Shown: positions 1 through 9,461, counted from the first letter of the stretch. The stretch: 64,000 nucleotides of DNA from Clostridium saccharobutylicum DSM 13864 (GCF_000473995.1 NC_022571.1:2387416-2451415), one strand, 5' to 3'. Numbers and translations: made by a program. The notes: a model not told the origin generated them from the sequence alone.

Positions 1-165
1 CCAGGAGTAGGAAAATTAGCTATAGAGGCTATATTTACCAGAGATTATCCTCTAATACAAGGTTATGTTGTATGGATGACTATTATTTATATGTTGATTA
101 ATATGTTAGTAGACATTTCATATTATATTTTAGATCCACGCATGCGTTTAGAAAAGGGGGCTTAA
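1..165 (+). CDS. ABC transporter permease, NikB/DppB type (3' end only)
   Basis: The window opens inside this gene; only the last 54 codons are present, ending with TAA at 163-165. The visible part holds a hydrophobic segment (VVWMTIIYMLINMLVDISYY) and the ending ILDPRMRLEKG, the usual C-terminus of the first permease of nickel/dipeptide/oligopeptide importers (BPD_transp_1 family). The second permease starts 1 base after the stop, so the two are translationally linked. The substrate cannot be read from this fragment. Confidence 0.85.
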   Translation, partial: PGVGKLAIEAIFTRDYPLIQGYVVWMTIIYMLINMLVDISYYILDPRMRLEKGA

Positions 166-166
166 C

Positions 167-1006
167 TTGGAAGGCACAATCTTAGTTCTAAGAAAAAATA
201 AATCATTTACGTTTATCTGTATGTTAGCACTTGTTTTAGTAACAATAGGTATACTTGCACCATATATAGCCCCACATGATCCACTTAAGACAGACATGAT
301 AAATTCACTAAAGGGACCAAATTCTATGTTTCCATTAGGCACAGATCAATTAGGTAGGGATTTGTTTTCAAGAATTTTGCATGGTGCATTGAATTCTTTA
401 AAAATGACATTTAGTCTAGTTATACTAGTATTTATAATTGGAACAGCATTAGGTACATTAGCGGGGTATTTTGGTGGCATGATTGATACAATAGTAATGC
501 GATTTTGTGACATTTTCCTCGCATTTCCTGGAATTATTTTTGCTATTGCAGTTGCAGGAGTTCTTGGACCTAGTTCAATAAATACTGTTATAGTCTTAGC
601 AGTAGTAAATTGGCCTAAGTATGCACGCTTGAGTCGTGGATTAGCCATGTCTATAAGAAAAAAAGATTACATTAAAGCTGCTAAAATGGGAGGAGCTAAT
701 GAGTATCAGATAATTATGAGGTATGTATTGCCTAATATTATACCATCCCTTATTGTAACAGTTGCTATGGATATAGGAACCATGTTACTCGAAATCTCAT
801 CTCTTTCGTTTTTAGGTCTTGGCGCTCAGCCGCCTACTCCAGAATGGGGATATATGATTAATGAAGGTAGAGCCTATATACAAACTGCACCCTGGCTTAT
901 GATATATCCAGGTATTGCAATGTTTATAACTGTAACTATATTCAATTTACTTGGAGAAAACATTAGGGATATATTAGATCCCAATAAGGAGTATGAAAGA
1001 AAATAA
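167..1006 (+). CDS. ABC transporter permease, NikC/OppC type
   Basis: Integral membrane subunit of a peptide/nickel-class ABC importer, 279 residues, within the family's normal length. A first membrane helix lies near residues 14-35, followed by the OppC-type segment PLGTDQLGRDLFSRILHGA. The EAA loop that contacts the ATPases is seen around residues 165-190 (AAKMGGANEYQIIMRYVLPN), and the C-terminus carries the usual GENIRDILDP. The start is a TTG one base past the upstream stop, with the AGGGGG at the end of that gene as ribosome site. It belongs to an operon permease-permease-lipoprotein-ATPase-ATPase, the gene set of nikABCDE or opp/dpp systems. Nickel is the likelier substrate by overall resemblance, but this is an inference. 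Confidence 0.85.
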   Translation: MEGTILVLRKNKSFTFICMLALVLVTIGILAPYIAPHDPLKTDMINSLKGPNSMFPLGTDQLGRDLFSRILHGALNSLKMTFSLVILVFIIGTALGTLAGYFGGMIDTIVMRFCDIFLAFPGIIFAIAVAGVLGPSSINTVIVLAVVNWPKYARLSRGLAMSIRKKDYIKAAKMGGANEYQIIMRYVLPNIIPSLIVTVAMDIGTMLLEISSLSFLGLGAQPPTPEWGYMINEGRAYIQTAPWLMIYPGIAMFITVTIFNLLGENIRDILDPNKEYERK

Positions 1007-1090
1007 TAAGTCTATGATGTGAAATAGACTAGAATAATGATTTATTATTTTGTAAATATGCTTAAACAATATTAAGGAGAGATTTAACAA

Positions 1091-2635
1091 ATGAAAAAGA
1101 AATTAGCAATTTTTAGTTTAATAATTATGTTGTTTACAAGTCTTGTTGCTTGTACAAATACCAATTCTCAGAACAATGCTGCTAACAATGAATCTAAAAA
1201 CATTGTGGTAGGATTAAATCTATATCAAACAAACTTAGACCCAGCTCTTGAATGGAATGGATGGTATGTTTCCATGTATGGTATAGGTGAAACTTTAGTT
1301 AAGTTTAATAAAAATATGGAGGTAGAACCTATGCTTTCAGATACGTGGGAAAAAGTAGATGATTTAACTTGGAAGTTCCATATTAGGGACGGGGTTAAAT
1401 TCCAAAATGGTACTCCTCTTACAGCAAGTGCTGTAAAGTCATCAATGGAAAGAGCACTTAAAGCAAACCCTAGAACACAGGAAATGCTAAATGTTGATTC
1501 TATAAAAGCAGATGGTCAAGAGCTTACTATAACTACAAAAGCACCTCATACAACACTTTTAGGAAATCTTGCTGATCCTATTAATTCAATAATAGATACG
1601 AGCTCGGGAGAAGATACTGTCGCTAAAGCTCCAGTAGGTACAGGTCCATTCAAAATTAAATCATATACTGATGGTTCTGAAGTAGTAGTAAAAAGATATG
1701 ACGATTATTGGGGTGGAAAAGCACTTATAAATCAAGCGACTTTCAAATATATTAAAGATGATAATACACGTTCAATGGCATTACAATCAGGAGAAATAGA
1801 TGTAGCAAACAATGTTTCAATTAACAATTTATCACTATTTGAAGATAAGTCTAAATATACAATAAGCACAACAACAAGTCTTAGAATAGTAATGTCATAT
1901 TTTAATTTCAATAATGAGTTTCTAAAAGATTCGGCAATTCGTAAGGCTATTGCTTTAGGTGTGGATAGGGAATCTTATGCTAATACGTTGCTAAAAGGTA
2001 CTGCTGTGCCAGCTACAGGACCTTTTCCAGGATCATTGCATTTTGGAGATAAGAACCTTACTGGGTATAAGTATAATCAAGCAGAAGCAACTAAAATATT
2101 AAGTGATGCAGGATATAAAGATACTGATGGTGATGGAATTTTAGATAAGAATGGTAAAAAATTATCATTAAATATCGCAGTATTCCCAACACGTGCAGAG
2201 ATTCCTGTGATCGGAGAAGCAATGCAAGCACAGCTTAAAGAGATTGGTATAGATGCTAATTTAAAATCTTATGAAACTGTAAATCCAATTTTGAAGAGTG
2301 GAGATTTTGATCTTTGCTTATATAATGTAAATACAGCAACTACAGGAGATCCACAGTCATTTTTGGAGTCATATTTTAGAACTGGTGGAAGCACAAACTT
2401 TGGAAAATACAGTAATGCAAATGTGGATGCCTTAATCGATCAATATAAAAGCGAATATGATACTGAAAAAAGATATGAAATTGCTACAAAAGTACAACAA
2501 ACTTTAATTGATGATAATGCAGGTTTATTCCTTGTTACGCCAATGAGTAATAGAGTAAGCAAAAATACAGTTAGTGGAATGGAAGTTTATCCAATTGATT
2601 TCTATATGTTGGATAACAAAGTAGATATAAAATGA
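1091..2635 (+). CDS. ABC transporter substrate-binding lipoprotein, family 5 (nickel/peptide type)
   Basis: Extracytoplasmic solute-binding protein of the importer. The N-terminus is a lipoprotein signal (positively charged MKKK, hydrophobic core, lipobox LVAC with Cys21), so it is lipid-anchored on the outer face of the membrane. It has 514 residues, normal for SBP_bac_5. Family landmarks: MLSDTWEKVDDLTWKFHIRD near residue 80, GTGPFKIKSY near 185, and SYFNFNN / IRKAIALGVDR near 270-300. A short DTDGDGILD stretch around 345 resembles a calcium-binding loop found in some clostridial members. The ribosome site AAGGAG lies 8 bases before the ATG. The stop overlaps the next ATPase start (ATGA). 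NikA/CntA-like metal binding or peptide binding are both possible; sequence alone does not separate them. Confidence 0.8.
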   Translation: MKKKLAIFSLIIMLFTSLVACTNTNSQNNAANNESKNIVVGLNLYQTNLDPALEWNGWYVSMYGIGETLVKFNKNMEVEPMLSDTWEKVDDLTWKFHIRDGVKFQNGTPLTASAVKSSMERALKANPRTQEMLNVDSIKADGQELTITTKAPHTTLLGNLADPINSIIDTSSGEDTVAKAPVGTGPFKIKSYTDGSEVVVKRYDDYWGGKALINQATFKYIKDDNTRSMALQSGEIDVANNVSINNLSLFEDKSKYTISTTTSLRIVMSYFNFNNEFLKDSAIRKAIALGVDRESYANTLLKGTAVPATGPFPGSLHFGDKNLTGYKYNQAEATKILSDAGYKDTDGDGILDKNGKKLSLNIAVFPTRAEIPVIGEAMQAQLKEIGIDANLKSYETVNPILKSGDFDLCLYNVNTATTGDPQSFLESYFRTGGSTNFGKYSNANVDALIDQYKSEYDTEKRYEIATKVQQTLIDDNAGLFLVTPMSNRVSKNTVSGMEVYPIDFYMLDNKVDIK

Positions 2636-3453
2636 TAGATAAAAAAATCTTAGATATAAATAATTTGTATGTAAAATATGGGAAGCAAGATCCTGTAGTG
2701 AAAAATGTAACTATGTCAATTAACCATAAAGAGATAGTTGGGATAGTAGGTGAAAGCGGAAGCGGAAAATCAACAATTATACGCTCAATACTAGGCATAC
2801 TCCCTACAGGAAGCAGTATTTATTCTGGAAACATTATTTATAAGGATAAAAATCTTCTTGAATATTCTAAGAAGGAATGGAGAGAAATACGAGGAAACAG
2901 GATAGCAATCATATTTCAAGATGCAGGGCGTTCATTAACTCCTATCTTAAAAATTGGAGACCAATTTATTGAAACTATAAGGAGTCACTTTGATATTTCA
3001 AAGCTTGATGCACATGATAAAGCTATTGATATGCTTGGAAAAATGAGGCTGCCTGATGCAGATCGTATAATGAATTCATATCCATTTGAATTGAGCGGCG
3101 GTATGAAGCAAAGAGTGGCTATAGCTATGGCAATGACCATGGAACCTGAACTTCTCTTAGCTGATGAGCCTACAAGTTCTCTTGATGTAACTATCCAGGC
3201 GCAGGTTGTAAGAGAAATGATGGAACTCAGAGATAATTTTAATACGAGTATAATAATTGTTACTCATAATATGGGTGTAGCATCTTACATGTGTGATAAA
3301 ATTGGAGTAATGAAACAAGGTGAATTAGTTGAGTGGGAAATTAAGGACCAGGTTATAAATAACCCAAAGAGCGAATACACTAGAAGTCTGTTATCAGTAG
3401 TACCTGAACTAGGAGGATACAACATTGAGGGAAGAAAAAGCAACAATACTTAA
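2632..3453 (+). CDS. ABC transporter ATPase, NikD/OppD type
   Basis: Cytoplasmic ATPase subunit, 273 residues. Walker A GESGSGKST near residues 40-48, Q-loop IIFQDAGRSLTP, signature LSGGMKQRV near 155, Walker B LLLADEPTSSLDV and the H-loop VTHNMG are all present, so it should be catalytically competent. It is shorter than OppD/DppD (about 330 residues) and lacks their C-terminal cysteine extension, as NikD does, which favours the nickel reading. The ATG overlaps the stop of the binding-protein gene by four bases, indicating translational coupling. The 3' end overlaps the partner ATPase by 29 bases. Confidence 0.85.
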   Translation: MIDKKILDINNLYVKYGKQDPVVKNVTMSINHKEIVGIVGESGSGKSTIIRSILGILPTGSSIYSGNIIYKDKNLLEYSKKEWREIRGNRIAIIFQDAGRSLTPILKIGDQFIETIRSHFDISKLDAHDKAIDMLGKMRLPDADRIMNSYPFELSGGMKQRVAIAMAMTMEPELLLADEPTSSLDVTIQAQVVREMMELRDNFNTSIIIVTHNMGVASYMCDKIGVMKQGELVEWEIKDQVINNPKSEYTRSLLSVVPELGGYNIEGRKSNNT

Positions 3454-4387
3454 AATTGAAAATCTTACAAAAAAGTTTAATCTACAAAGTGGTAAGAAAT
3501 TGACTGCAGTTGATAATGTAAGTTTTGAATTATATTTAGGTGAATGTTTAGGAATTGTTGGTGAGAGTGGTTGCGGCAAAAGTACTATAGCAAAAATTCT
3601 GACCCAATTGGAAAGTGTTACCGCAGGGAATATAATTTATAAAACTAAAGATATTACGAATTTAAAGGGTGAAGAGCTTAGACAAAATCGAAGGAACCTT
3701 CAAATGATATTTCAAGATGCTGCTGAGTCCTTTAATCCTCGTATGAAAATTGATGATATTGTAAGCGAGCCTTTGCTAAACTTCAAGCTTATGAAGAAAC
3801 GTGAAGCTGAAACAGAAGGTAAAAAACTACTTACAATGGTTGGGATATCCGAGGAGTTTATGAAAAGATATCCCCATCAATTGAGTGGAGGGCAAAAGCA
3901 GAGAGTTGCAATAGCAAGAGCATTATCTGTGCAGCCTGAAATTATAGTATGTGACGAAGCCACATCAGCATTAGATGTTTCTATACAGGATCAGGTAATT
4001 AAACTGCTTATGAATTTGCAGAAAGAGAAGGGGATGTCATATATTTTTATAGGCCATGATTTGGCGGTAGTTAGAAATATAAGTCATAGAATCATAGTAA
4101 TGTATCTTGGACGAATAGTTGAAGTAATTGATAGTGATAAGCTTGTTACAGATGCTGCTCATCCATATACTAAAGCATTATTGAATTCAGTATTCTCTGT
4201 TAAGATGAAAAATAAAACTGAAATAGAAAGCATATCGGGAGAGCCACCAAGCCCTTCTGATATACAGCCAGGATGCGCCTTTAGTTCAAGGTGTACAAAA
4301 TGCACTGATAAATGCTTAAAAGAAAAACCTGAACTGAAAGAAATAGAAGCAAATCATTTTATTGCTTGTCATTTATTCAAAGAATAG
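3425..4387 (+). CDS. ABC transporter ATPase, NikE/OppF type
   Basis: Second ATPase of the importer, 320 residues. Walker A GESGCGKST, Q-loop MIFQDAAESFNPRM, signature LSGGQKQRVAIARAL, Walker B IIVCDEATSALDV and H-loop FIGHDLAVV are intact. The C-terminus has the oligo_HPY-type cysteine cluster (CAFSSRCTKCTDKC, then a later Cys), which in relatives forms an iron-sulfur or metal site. The start is a TTG inside the end of the preceding ATPase gene, chosen because AGGAGG at 3411-3416 sits 8 bases upstream. It ends the operon: a strong hairpin with T-rich tail follows at 4413-4450. Confidence 0.85.
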   Translation: MREEKATILKIENLTKKFNLQSGKKLTAVDNVSFELYLGECLGIVGESGCGKSTIAKILTQLESVTAGNIIYKTKDITNLKGEELRQNRRNLQMIFQDAAESFNPRMKIDDIVSEPLLNFKLMKKREAETEGKKLLTMVGISEEFMKRYPHQLSGGQKQRVAIARALSVQPEIIVCDEATSALDVSIQDQVIKLLMNLQKEKGMSYIFIGHDLAVVRNISHRIIVMYLGRIVEVIDSDKLVTDAAHPYTKALLNSVFSVKMKNKTEIESISGEPPSPSDIQPGCAFSSRCTKCTDKCLKEKPELKEIEANHFIACHLFKE

Positions 4388-4412
4388 AAAAGTTATTTTG
4401 ACTTTTAATAAG

Positions 4413-4455
4413 AGCACTACTTATGATATAGAAAAGTTGTAAGTAGTGCTTTTAA
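4413..4455 (+). terminator. Rho-independent terminator of the nickel/peptide ABC operon
   Basis: Perfect 11-bp arms AGCACTACTTA (4413-4423) and TAAGTAGTGCT (4440-4450) around a 16-base loop, followed by TTTAATTTTA. Confidence 0.85.
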
Positions 4456-4531
4456 TTTTAATATAGTAGAAGAAAAAATAATCGCTAATTATGGGGTGCA
4501 AAAGCAAACAAATGATATGAGAAGATAGGAG

Positions 4532-5470
4532 TTGACTAAATTAAAGATGTTCAAATTTGATGCAGAAAAAATATTTACTAACAAAAAATATATAATTATA
4601 TTAGCAATTTTATGTACATTTTTATGGGGAAGTGCATATCCAGCAATTAAGCTTGGGTATGACGTTTTGGGGATACATTCAGATGATAGTTACTTAAAAT
4701 TAATATTCGCTGGATACAGATTTTTAATAGCTGGAATAATTTTAATCACTATACAGAAGTTAATGGGAAAGAGTATAATGCCTAAATCTATAGGGGATTT
4801 TAAAGGGTTTATGTTGTTAGGATTTGTATATACTCTAATGCAATATGTCTTTCTTTATATAGGTATGGCAAATACAACAGGAGTTAAGAGCTCTATACTT
4901 GGTTCGTTAAGTTCATTTATAAATATTTTTCTTGTTCACTTTATTTATAAAGATGACAAGCTATCTGTAAAAAAGGTTACAGGTTGTATGATTGGTTTTT
5001 TATCGATAATAGTACTTAACTTTCAAGCAGGAACAATAAATGGAGCATTTAAGTTAATGGGTGATGGACTGCTAATTCTATCAGCATTAATGGGTTCTAT
5101 TGGAAGTATATATAATAAAAATTTAGTAAAGAATAATGATGTTTTTGTTACAACAGGATATCAGCTTATATTTGGAAGCTTAATGCTTATTATAATAGGA
5201 AAATCCGCTGGTGGAAATCTATCTGTTTTATCTGCAGAATCTGGAATACTATTATTATATATGGCACTTTTATCATCAGTCGCATTAGTAATATGGTCTA
5301 TGTTATATAAATATAATAAAGTTGGAAATATTACTATGTATAACCTCTTGACACCAATATTCGGTACGATATTATCTGCTTTTTTACTTGGAGAATCAAT
5401 ACTTGAAGTTAAAAGCTTGATAGCTTTAGCTTTAGCTTGTACGGGTATATGGATTGTTAACTACAAGTAA
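4532..5470 (+). CDS. DMT-superfamily (EamA) transporter
   Basis: Predicted inner-membrane exporter of the drug/metabolite transporter superfamily with about ten hydrophobic segments in two EamA halves. The first half begins with AILCTFLWGSAYPAIKLGYD, a hallmark of the family; the second ends LLTPIFGTILSAFLLGES-(loop)-ALACTGIWIVN. Length 312 residues is normal. Substrate unknown. The TTG start is used because a GATAGGAG-like site lies directly before it, although the spacing is tight; ATG at 4547 is an alternative that would shorten the protein by five residues. No partner gene is evident, and it is flanked by a terminator upstream and a non-coding stretch downstream. Confidence 0.8.
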   Translation: MTKLKMFKFDAEKIFTNKKYIIILAILCTFLWGSAYPAIKLGYDVLGIHSDDSYLKLIFAGYRFLIAGIILITIQKLMGKSIMPKSIGDFKGFMLLGFVYTLMQYVFLYIGMANTTGVKSSILGSLSSFINIFLVHFIYKDDKLSVKKVTGCMIGFLSIIVLNFQAGTINGAFKLMGDGLLILSALMGSIGSIYNKNLVKNNDVFVTTGYQLIFGSLMLIIIGKSAGGNLSVLSAESGILLLYMALLSSVALVIWSMLYKYNKVGNITMYNLLTPIFGTILSAFLLGESILEVKSLIALALACTGIWIVNYK

Positions 5471-5579
5471 AGATTAATTTTTATAAAAGAACTTGCAGTA
5501 TATAACAGATAGATTGGTTATTTAAATTTTAGAGAATAATAAAAGAAGTTAATGTTTATATATTCAATAAGGAAGGCTA

Positions 5580-5700
5580 GTTTATCAAGATTGTTGTAGC
5601 CTGCTAGCAGCAAAGAAATAATAGGCTGAACCTATTACGACTTACAACTCGCTGCGCTCGAACAAAGCTTTAGCTGGCGCTATCAATCTTTTTTTATCTA
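5580..5700. repeat. Imperfect long palindrome after the DMT gene
   Basis: Outer arms ATCAAGATTG (about 5584-5593) and CAATCTT (5686-5692) with further imperfect pairing inwards, followed by TTTTTTTATC. The interior is richer in G and C (CTCGCTGCGCTCG) than its surroundings. It could act as a terminator for the DMT gene or be a mobile palindromic repeat. Confidence 0.4.
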
Positions 5701-5860
5701 AAAAATTGTTAGAGATTGAATTGAGGAATTTTTTCCTTTATTTATATCTATAATCTTATTTAGATTATGGGCTGTTACTATATACGCATTTTTTGAAGGG
5801 TAATCTTTAATGGTAAACAGATATTTGAGTGCCTTAATCCACTAACCAAAAAAGAACAGG

Positions 5861-5940
5861 TAATTAGCATATAGCTCTAAGTATATTGGAGTTTTCTGCT
5901 AAGCTTCAACCTCTTATATACTAAGAGCTATTATGCATTA
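5861..5940. repeat. Long hairpin with near-perfect arms
   Basis: The arms TAATTAGCATATAGCTCTAA... (from 5861) and ...ATATACTAAGAGCTATTATG (ending near 5940) pair with few mismatches around a 28-base loop. No open reading frame crosses it. It lies directly before the GC-rich RNA candidate and may be part of the same transcript. Confidence 0.5.
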
Positions 5941-5967
5941 GACTAATCCTTTGTTTGGATTAATTGT

Positions 5968-6136
5968 GGGGAGTGAACTTAGTATTGTAGCGGTTCGCTC
6001 GTTATCACTCGTAATAATTTTGTGATTGGTTTGGTGGCTTTCAACGGACGGTTTGTGGATATGGGCGGTTGCGCTTGCCATCAAGACGGCAGGTCCATCT
6101 TCTACGAGAACGCTCCCGACTACCGGTGTTTTTTAT
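5968..6136 (+). ncRNA. Candidate structured non-coding RNA (unclassified)
   Basis: About 150 bases of clearly higher GC content inside very AT-rich non-coding DNA, with no credible reading frame. GGGAGTG at 5969-5975 can pair with CGCTCCC at 6111-6117 as a closing stem, a TGCC/GGCA hairpin sits near 6077-6092, and ACCGG then TTTTTTA follow as a possible end. Together with the hairpin at 5861-5940 this could be one larger RNA. I do not recognise the class; raiA-type and other large clostridial RNAs are worth testing. The strand is inferred from the trailing T-run. Confidence 0.4.
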
Positions 6137-6414
6137 ATTAATATTAAGTTTCAAAAGAAGAAAATTTATATGATAATTTAATGTTGAATGATTAACAATA
6201 GCAATATATTGCTGCGTAGTGTGTATATTTGGTGTGCTAATTAATTAAAATGTTTTTTGAAAATTAAATAATTTGAAATTTATTATAATCTGTAGTTTTT
6301 TACTTATAGCTATTAAATTTTATATGTTTTTTAACGATTGTATATGGTAAACATTATAAATTTATAAACATACTTTAGAAGCATAGAGTAATATTAAGCG
6401 AGCAGAAGAGATAG

Positions 6415-7668
6415 ATGATTTATGACAAACAATTATTTTTAGTAGAACCCAATTTAAAAATAAGTTTTGAAGGAAATTTATTAAAGTTTATAAGTCCTAT
6501 ATACCGAGATATTAATCGTTATTTTATACCAATGTTAGAATTTGTTAGATTAATAGGAGGCGAGTTTAATATCGCGAAAAGTAAAATAGATATACTATTT
6601 AAAGGGAAATCTCAAATATTTATAAACTATGAGACTGACGATTATAAATTTACTGTAGTTGATAGTGTATTATACTTATCGTTATTTGATATATGCAGAA
6701 TGTTGAATGCTAAATCTAAATGGGATTATGATAGCAATTCTATTTTACTTTATTGGGATAGGAATAAACATAAGAGTTATGCAAGACGTCCTGGAAGAAT
6801 CGCTTTAATTCGATTTGAAGATGTAACTGCAGGCGATGGGTATTTGGATTCTGACAATCTGGAGAAATTTAGAATAGTTGCAGATTATATGTTTTCAACT
6901 GGTGTTCCATTTCATATAGCATGGATACCAAGGTTTGTCGATCCTCCAAACGGTATTGATAATGATATATCTAAAGATTATAGTATGCCTAATTCCAACT
7001 TTCTTTTCACAATTGAGTATTTATTAAATAGAAATGGTGTAATTGGTTTGCACGGCTATACTCATCAGTATGGGAAAGAGGTAAGTGCAGATGGCATTGA
7101 GTTTAATGAAAAGCGAAATAATGATGAAAAGAGTATAAGAAAAAGGGTGGAAGCAGCTATTAATATAGCAAAGAGATTAGAACTTCCTGTTAAGTTTTTT
7201 GAGAGTCCTCATTATGCAGCTACTCAGTTTCAGCAAAGTATATTTGAACAATATTTTGACGTAATTTATGAAGGCTATGTAGGTATATGGGGAAGAAAAA
7301 TAGTTAAAAGTCCTAGGAATCATAGAACATTATATATTCCAACACCTTTAGGTTATGTAGAAGGTGAAGATGGTACGAAAAAAATGCTTGATAGAATAAG
7401 TCATTTAAGTCAAGCTACATTAGCTAGTTTATTTTACCATCCAGATATTGATTTTGAATATATAATTCTTCAAAATTATACTAGTGGATACCCAATAAGC
7501 AATTATTTAGAAAATTCTCCGCTTCATCAAATTGTAAAAGCGTTATATGATAAAAGGTGTAGCTTTGCAAAGATTACGGATTTATGCTCCAATAATGGGA
7601 GAAATATATTTATTAAATTATCTAGATTGTTTAGATATTTTATATCTAGAATTAAAGTCATGAAATAA
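6415..7668 (+). CDS. DUF2334 polysaccharide-deacetylase-like protein
   Basis: 417 residues. The C-terminal two thirds match the DUF2334 family of the carbohydrate esterase 4-like fold: IALIRFEDVTAGDGYLDSDN (about 125-145) with the metal-type acidic residues, FHIAWIPRFVDPP near 170, and VIGLHGYTHQYG near 215 with the GLHGYTHQ histidine motif, then FFESPHYAAT near 255. The first 110 residues resemble a stalk or copper-amine-oxidase-N-like domain (YFIPMLEFVRLIGGEF; LNAKSKWDYDSN). Relatives usually carry a signal peptide or membrane anchor; none is seen here and a TAG lies directly before the ATG, so either it is cytoplasmic or the original 5' end was lost. The ribosome site is weak. Substrate unknown. 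Confidence 0.7.
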   Translation: MIYDKQLFLVEPNLKISFEGNLLKFISPIYRDINRYFIPMLEFVRLIGGEFNIAKSKIDILFKGKSQIFINYETDDYKFTVVDSVLYLSLFDICRMLNAKSKWDYDSNSILLYWDRNKHKSYARRPGRIALIRFEDVTAGDGYLDSDNLEKFRIVADYMFSTGVPFHIAWIPRFVDPPNGIDNDISKDYSMPNSNFLFTIEYLLNRNGVIGLHGYTHQYGKEVSADGIEFNEKRNNDEKSIRKRVEAAINIAKRLELPVKFFESPHYAATQFQQSIFEQYFDVIYEGYVGIWGRKIVKSPRNHRTLYIPTPLGYVEGEDGTKKMLDRISHLSQATLASLFYHPDIDFEYIILQNYTSGYPISNYLENSPLHQIVKALYDKRCSFAKITDLCSNNGRNIFIKLSRLFRYFISRIKVMK

Positions 7669-8075
7669 TATGGATGAGTAGGAACTGTAATTGGGATTTT
7701 ATATAGAAACTTTGCTTACATTGAGAATGCAAGTTGATTTGTATGGAGGAATTATTTTATTTTCTACACCTTATTAAATAAGTATTAATCAATATTTGTA
7801 ATGGTGTATTATAACCTATTAGATCATTCTTTTTTATTTATGGAAGTTACTAGCTTTAATTTATAACCAATACCAATAAGGAAATTTTAAATAAGCTGTA
7901 TTCATTAAATAATGCTATTTCATAAATTTATGGCTGTAGGACATGGACATGTCTTAAACTTTAATAGATAAGGGAACTTATTCTTTAGAGAAAAAGTTCT
8001 TGTTTAAGGTAACAATTAATATATTTAGCCAATACATTAAAAGTAGTAATTAATTATTTTATTGGAGAAATTAAC
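7669..8075. other. Intergenic stretch without a recognisable gene
   Basis: About 400 AT-rich bases between the DUF2334 and DUF2935 genes. Only short inverted repeats are seen (GACATGGACATGTC near 7941, and an AACTT/AAGTT pair near 7975-8000). No coding sequence or convincing promoter could be assigned. Confidence 0.5.
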
Positions 8076-9026
8076 GTGTTATCAAATAAAAATTTTATAC
8101 AACAATCTTTAGAACTTCATCTTTTCTTTGCAAGAATAATGAAAGAGCATTCCTTCTTTTTAGAAGTAGGTTTTACACCAAAAGATTCAAATTATATAGA
8201 AGCAGCAGATAACTTTAGAATGGAGTTTGACAAGCTTTTAGCTGATGTAATTGCCATTTCTGATGGTATTGTGAGCAATGACATATTAGAATCTGGTGAA
8301 GCAATAACTCCATTCACAATAGCAGCTGAACAGGCATCAGCATATTTTACAGGAGTAAAAATTGCAACTAATATTACTAAAGTAGAGGCAGAATTAATGA
8401 GAGGTTCTCTAAACAGGAATAATCATGAAGATCTTGAACGAAAAGTATTTGATATTAACAACAGAGCTTTGCGATTAGTTAGAGGCTTAATAGAATATAA
8501 GACAATGTTATTATCGGATGTTTTATCATGTAAGTTATTTACAGTTAATTATCCTTTGCTTATAGATCATATTTTAAGAGAGGCAAAGCTTTATTCTACG
8601 TTAGTTAGAAGACTTCAAAATCGTGAAGATATTGATTTAGAAAGAGAAGCATATGAGCAAGAAACTTTCTGGAACAGAATTATGGCGGAACATTCGAAAT
8701 TTATTCGTGGACTTCTTGATCCAACTGAAGATCAGCTAATAAATACAGCAAATAATTTTGGGCATCAGTTTGATGAGTTAACAAGAGAAGCAAGAGAATC
8801 GATGAGTAAATCTATGCCAATATTTGAAGTTACAGATGATAGTTATAAAGCAACTGTAGAAATAAAGAAGTTTAAAGCACAAGGTACACAAGGATTATTG
8901 GAGTGCAAAATAAAATCTATAATAATGCCATTATTAGGAGATCATGTTTTACGTGAAGCAAATCATTATTTACGTTTATTAAAAATATTTAGAAAAATGC
9001 CAGACATGTATTATGAACAAGATTAA
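8076..9026 (+). CDS. DUF2935 domain protein (two tandem domains)
   Basis: A cytoplasmic, all-helical protein of 316 residues made of two related halves. Half one begins QQSLELHLFFARIMKEHSFF and half two EQETFWNRIMAEHSKFIRG; both keep the Arg-Ile-Met-x-Glu-His core and a later histidine (LIDHILREAK and LGDHVLREANH). Paired His and Glu residues on helical bundles of this family resemble metal-binding four-helix proteins, but the function is not established. GTG start with GGAGA 8 bases upstream. Monocistronic: a perfect hairpin terminator follows. Its position next to an iron-uptake block may be meaningful. Confidence 0.75.
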   Translation: MLSNKNFIQQSLELHLFFARIMKEHSFFLEVGFTPKDSNYIEAADNFRMEFDKLLADVIAISDGIVSNDILESGEAITPFTIAAEQASAYFTGVKIATNITKVEAELMRGSLNRNNHEDLERKVFDINNRALRLVRGLIEYKTMLLSDVLSCKLFTVNYPLLIDHILREAKLYSTLVRRLQNREDIDLEREAYEQETFWNRIMAEHSKFIRGLLDPTEDQLINTANNFGHQFDELTREARESMSKSMPIFEVTDDSYKATVEIKKFKAQGTQGLLECKIKSIIMPLLGDHVLREANHYLRLLKIFRKMPDMYYEQD

Positions 9027-9050
9027 TCTTTAAGTATATATTTTGAGAAT

Positions 9051-9095
9051 AATAGCACTTACTATAGTAAATATAGTAGGTGCTATTGTATTTAG
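9051..9095 (+). terminator. Terminator of the DUF2935 gene
   Basis: Arms AATAGCACTTACTATA (9051-9066) and TATAGTAGGTGCTATT (9072-9087), one G-T pair, followed by GTATTTAG. Confidence 0.75.
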
Positions 9096-9160
9096 AATAT
9101 AGGTAATGTGTATGTTTAAATTAACAAGTTTTTTAAAGTTAAGATTAATTAAAGTATATG

Positions 9161-9250
9161 TTACCGTCGTAAAAATATTCTTAGCTGATCACGTCCTAAC
9201 TTTCTACCATCAATATTAAGGTGACTTCCAAGTTTTCGTTTGTTACGAAA
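9161..9250 (-). pseudogene. Possible gene remnant (C-terminal fragment)
   Basis: On the minus strand this stretch reads LGSHLNIDGRKLGRDQLRIF and ends at TAA (9161-9163). The composition looks like real coding sequence, but there is no start, no ribosome site and no full domain. I do not recognise the family. Confidence 0.25.
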
Positions 9251-9263
9251 TTATATAAATATC

Positions 9264-9305
9264 TTGCATTATTTTTCGACATAATTTATAATGATAATCG
9301 AAAGT
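9264..9305 (+). promoter_or_regulatory. Promoter of the iron permease with overlapping Fur-box-like site
   Basis: TTGCAT (9264-9269), 17 bases, TATAAT (9287-9292) form a good housekeeping promoter. The -10 box is the start of TATAATGATAATCGAAAGT (9287-9305), whose first 13 bases match the classic Fur box apart from the first; the second half is weaker. Binding there would block the promoter, as expected for an iron-uptake gene. An inverted repeat (AAAAGATAT near 9314, ATATCTTTT near 9358) lies in the leader. Confidence 0.55.
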
Positions 9306-9461
9306 AATTGAGAAAAGATATCAACAAAGTTGAATCAAGTTTAATTTTAATAGTAAATATCTTTTCTAGAATTATATCAAAAATAAAAATTTATAGAAGA
9401 TTCCCCTTGAAATATTTAATCTATACTAAAATTTAAAATTACAAAAGAGAAGGAGTGATAA

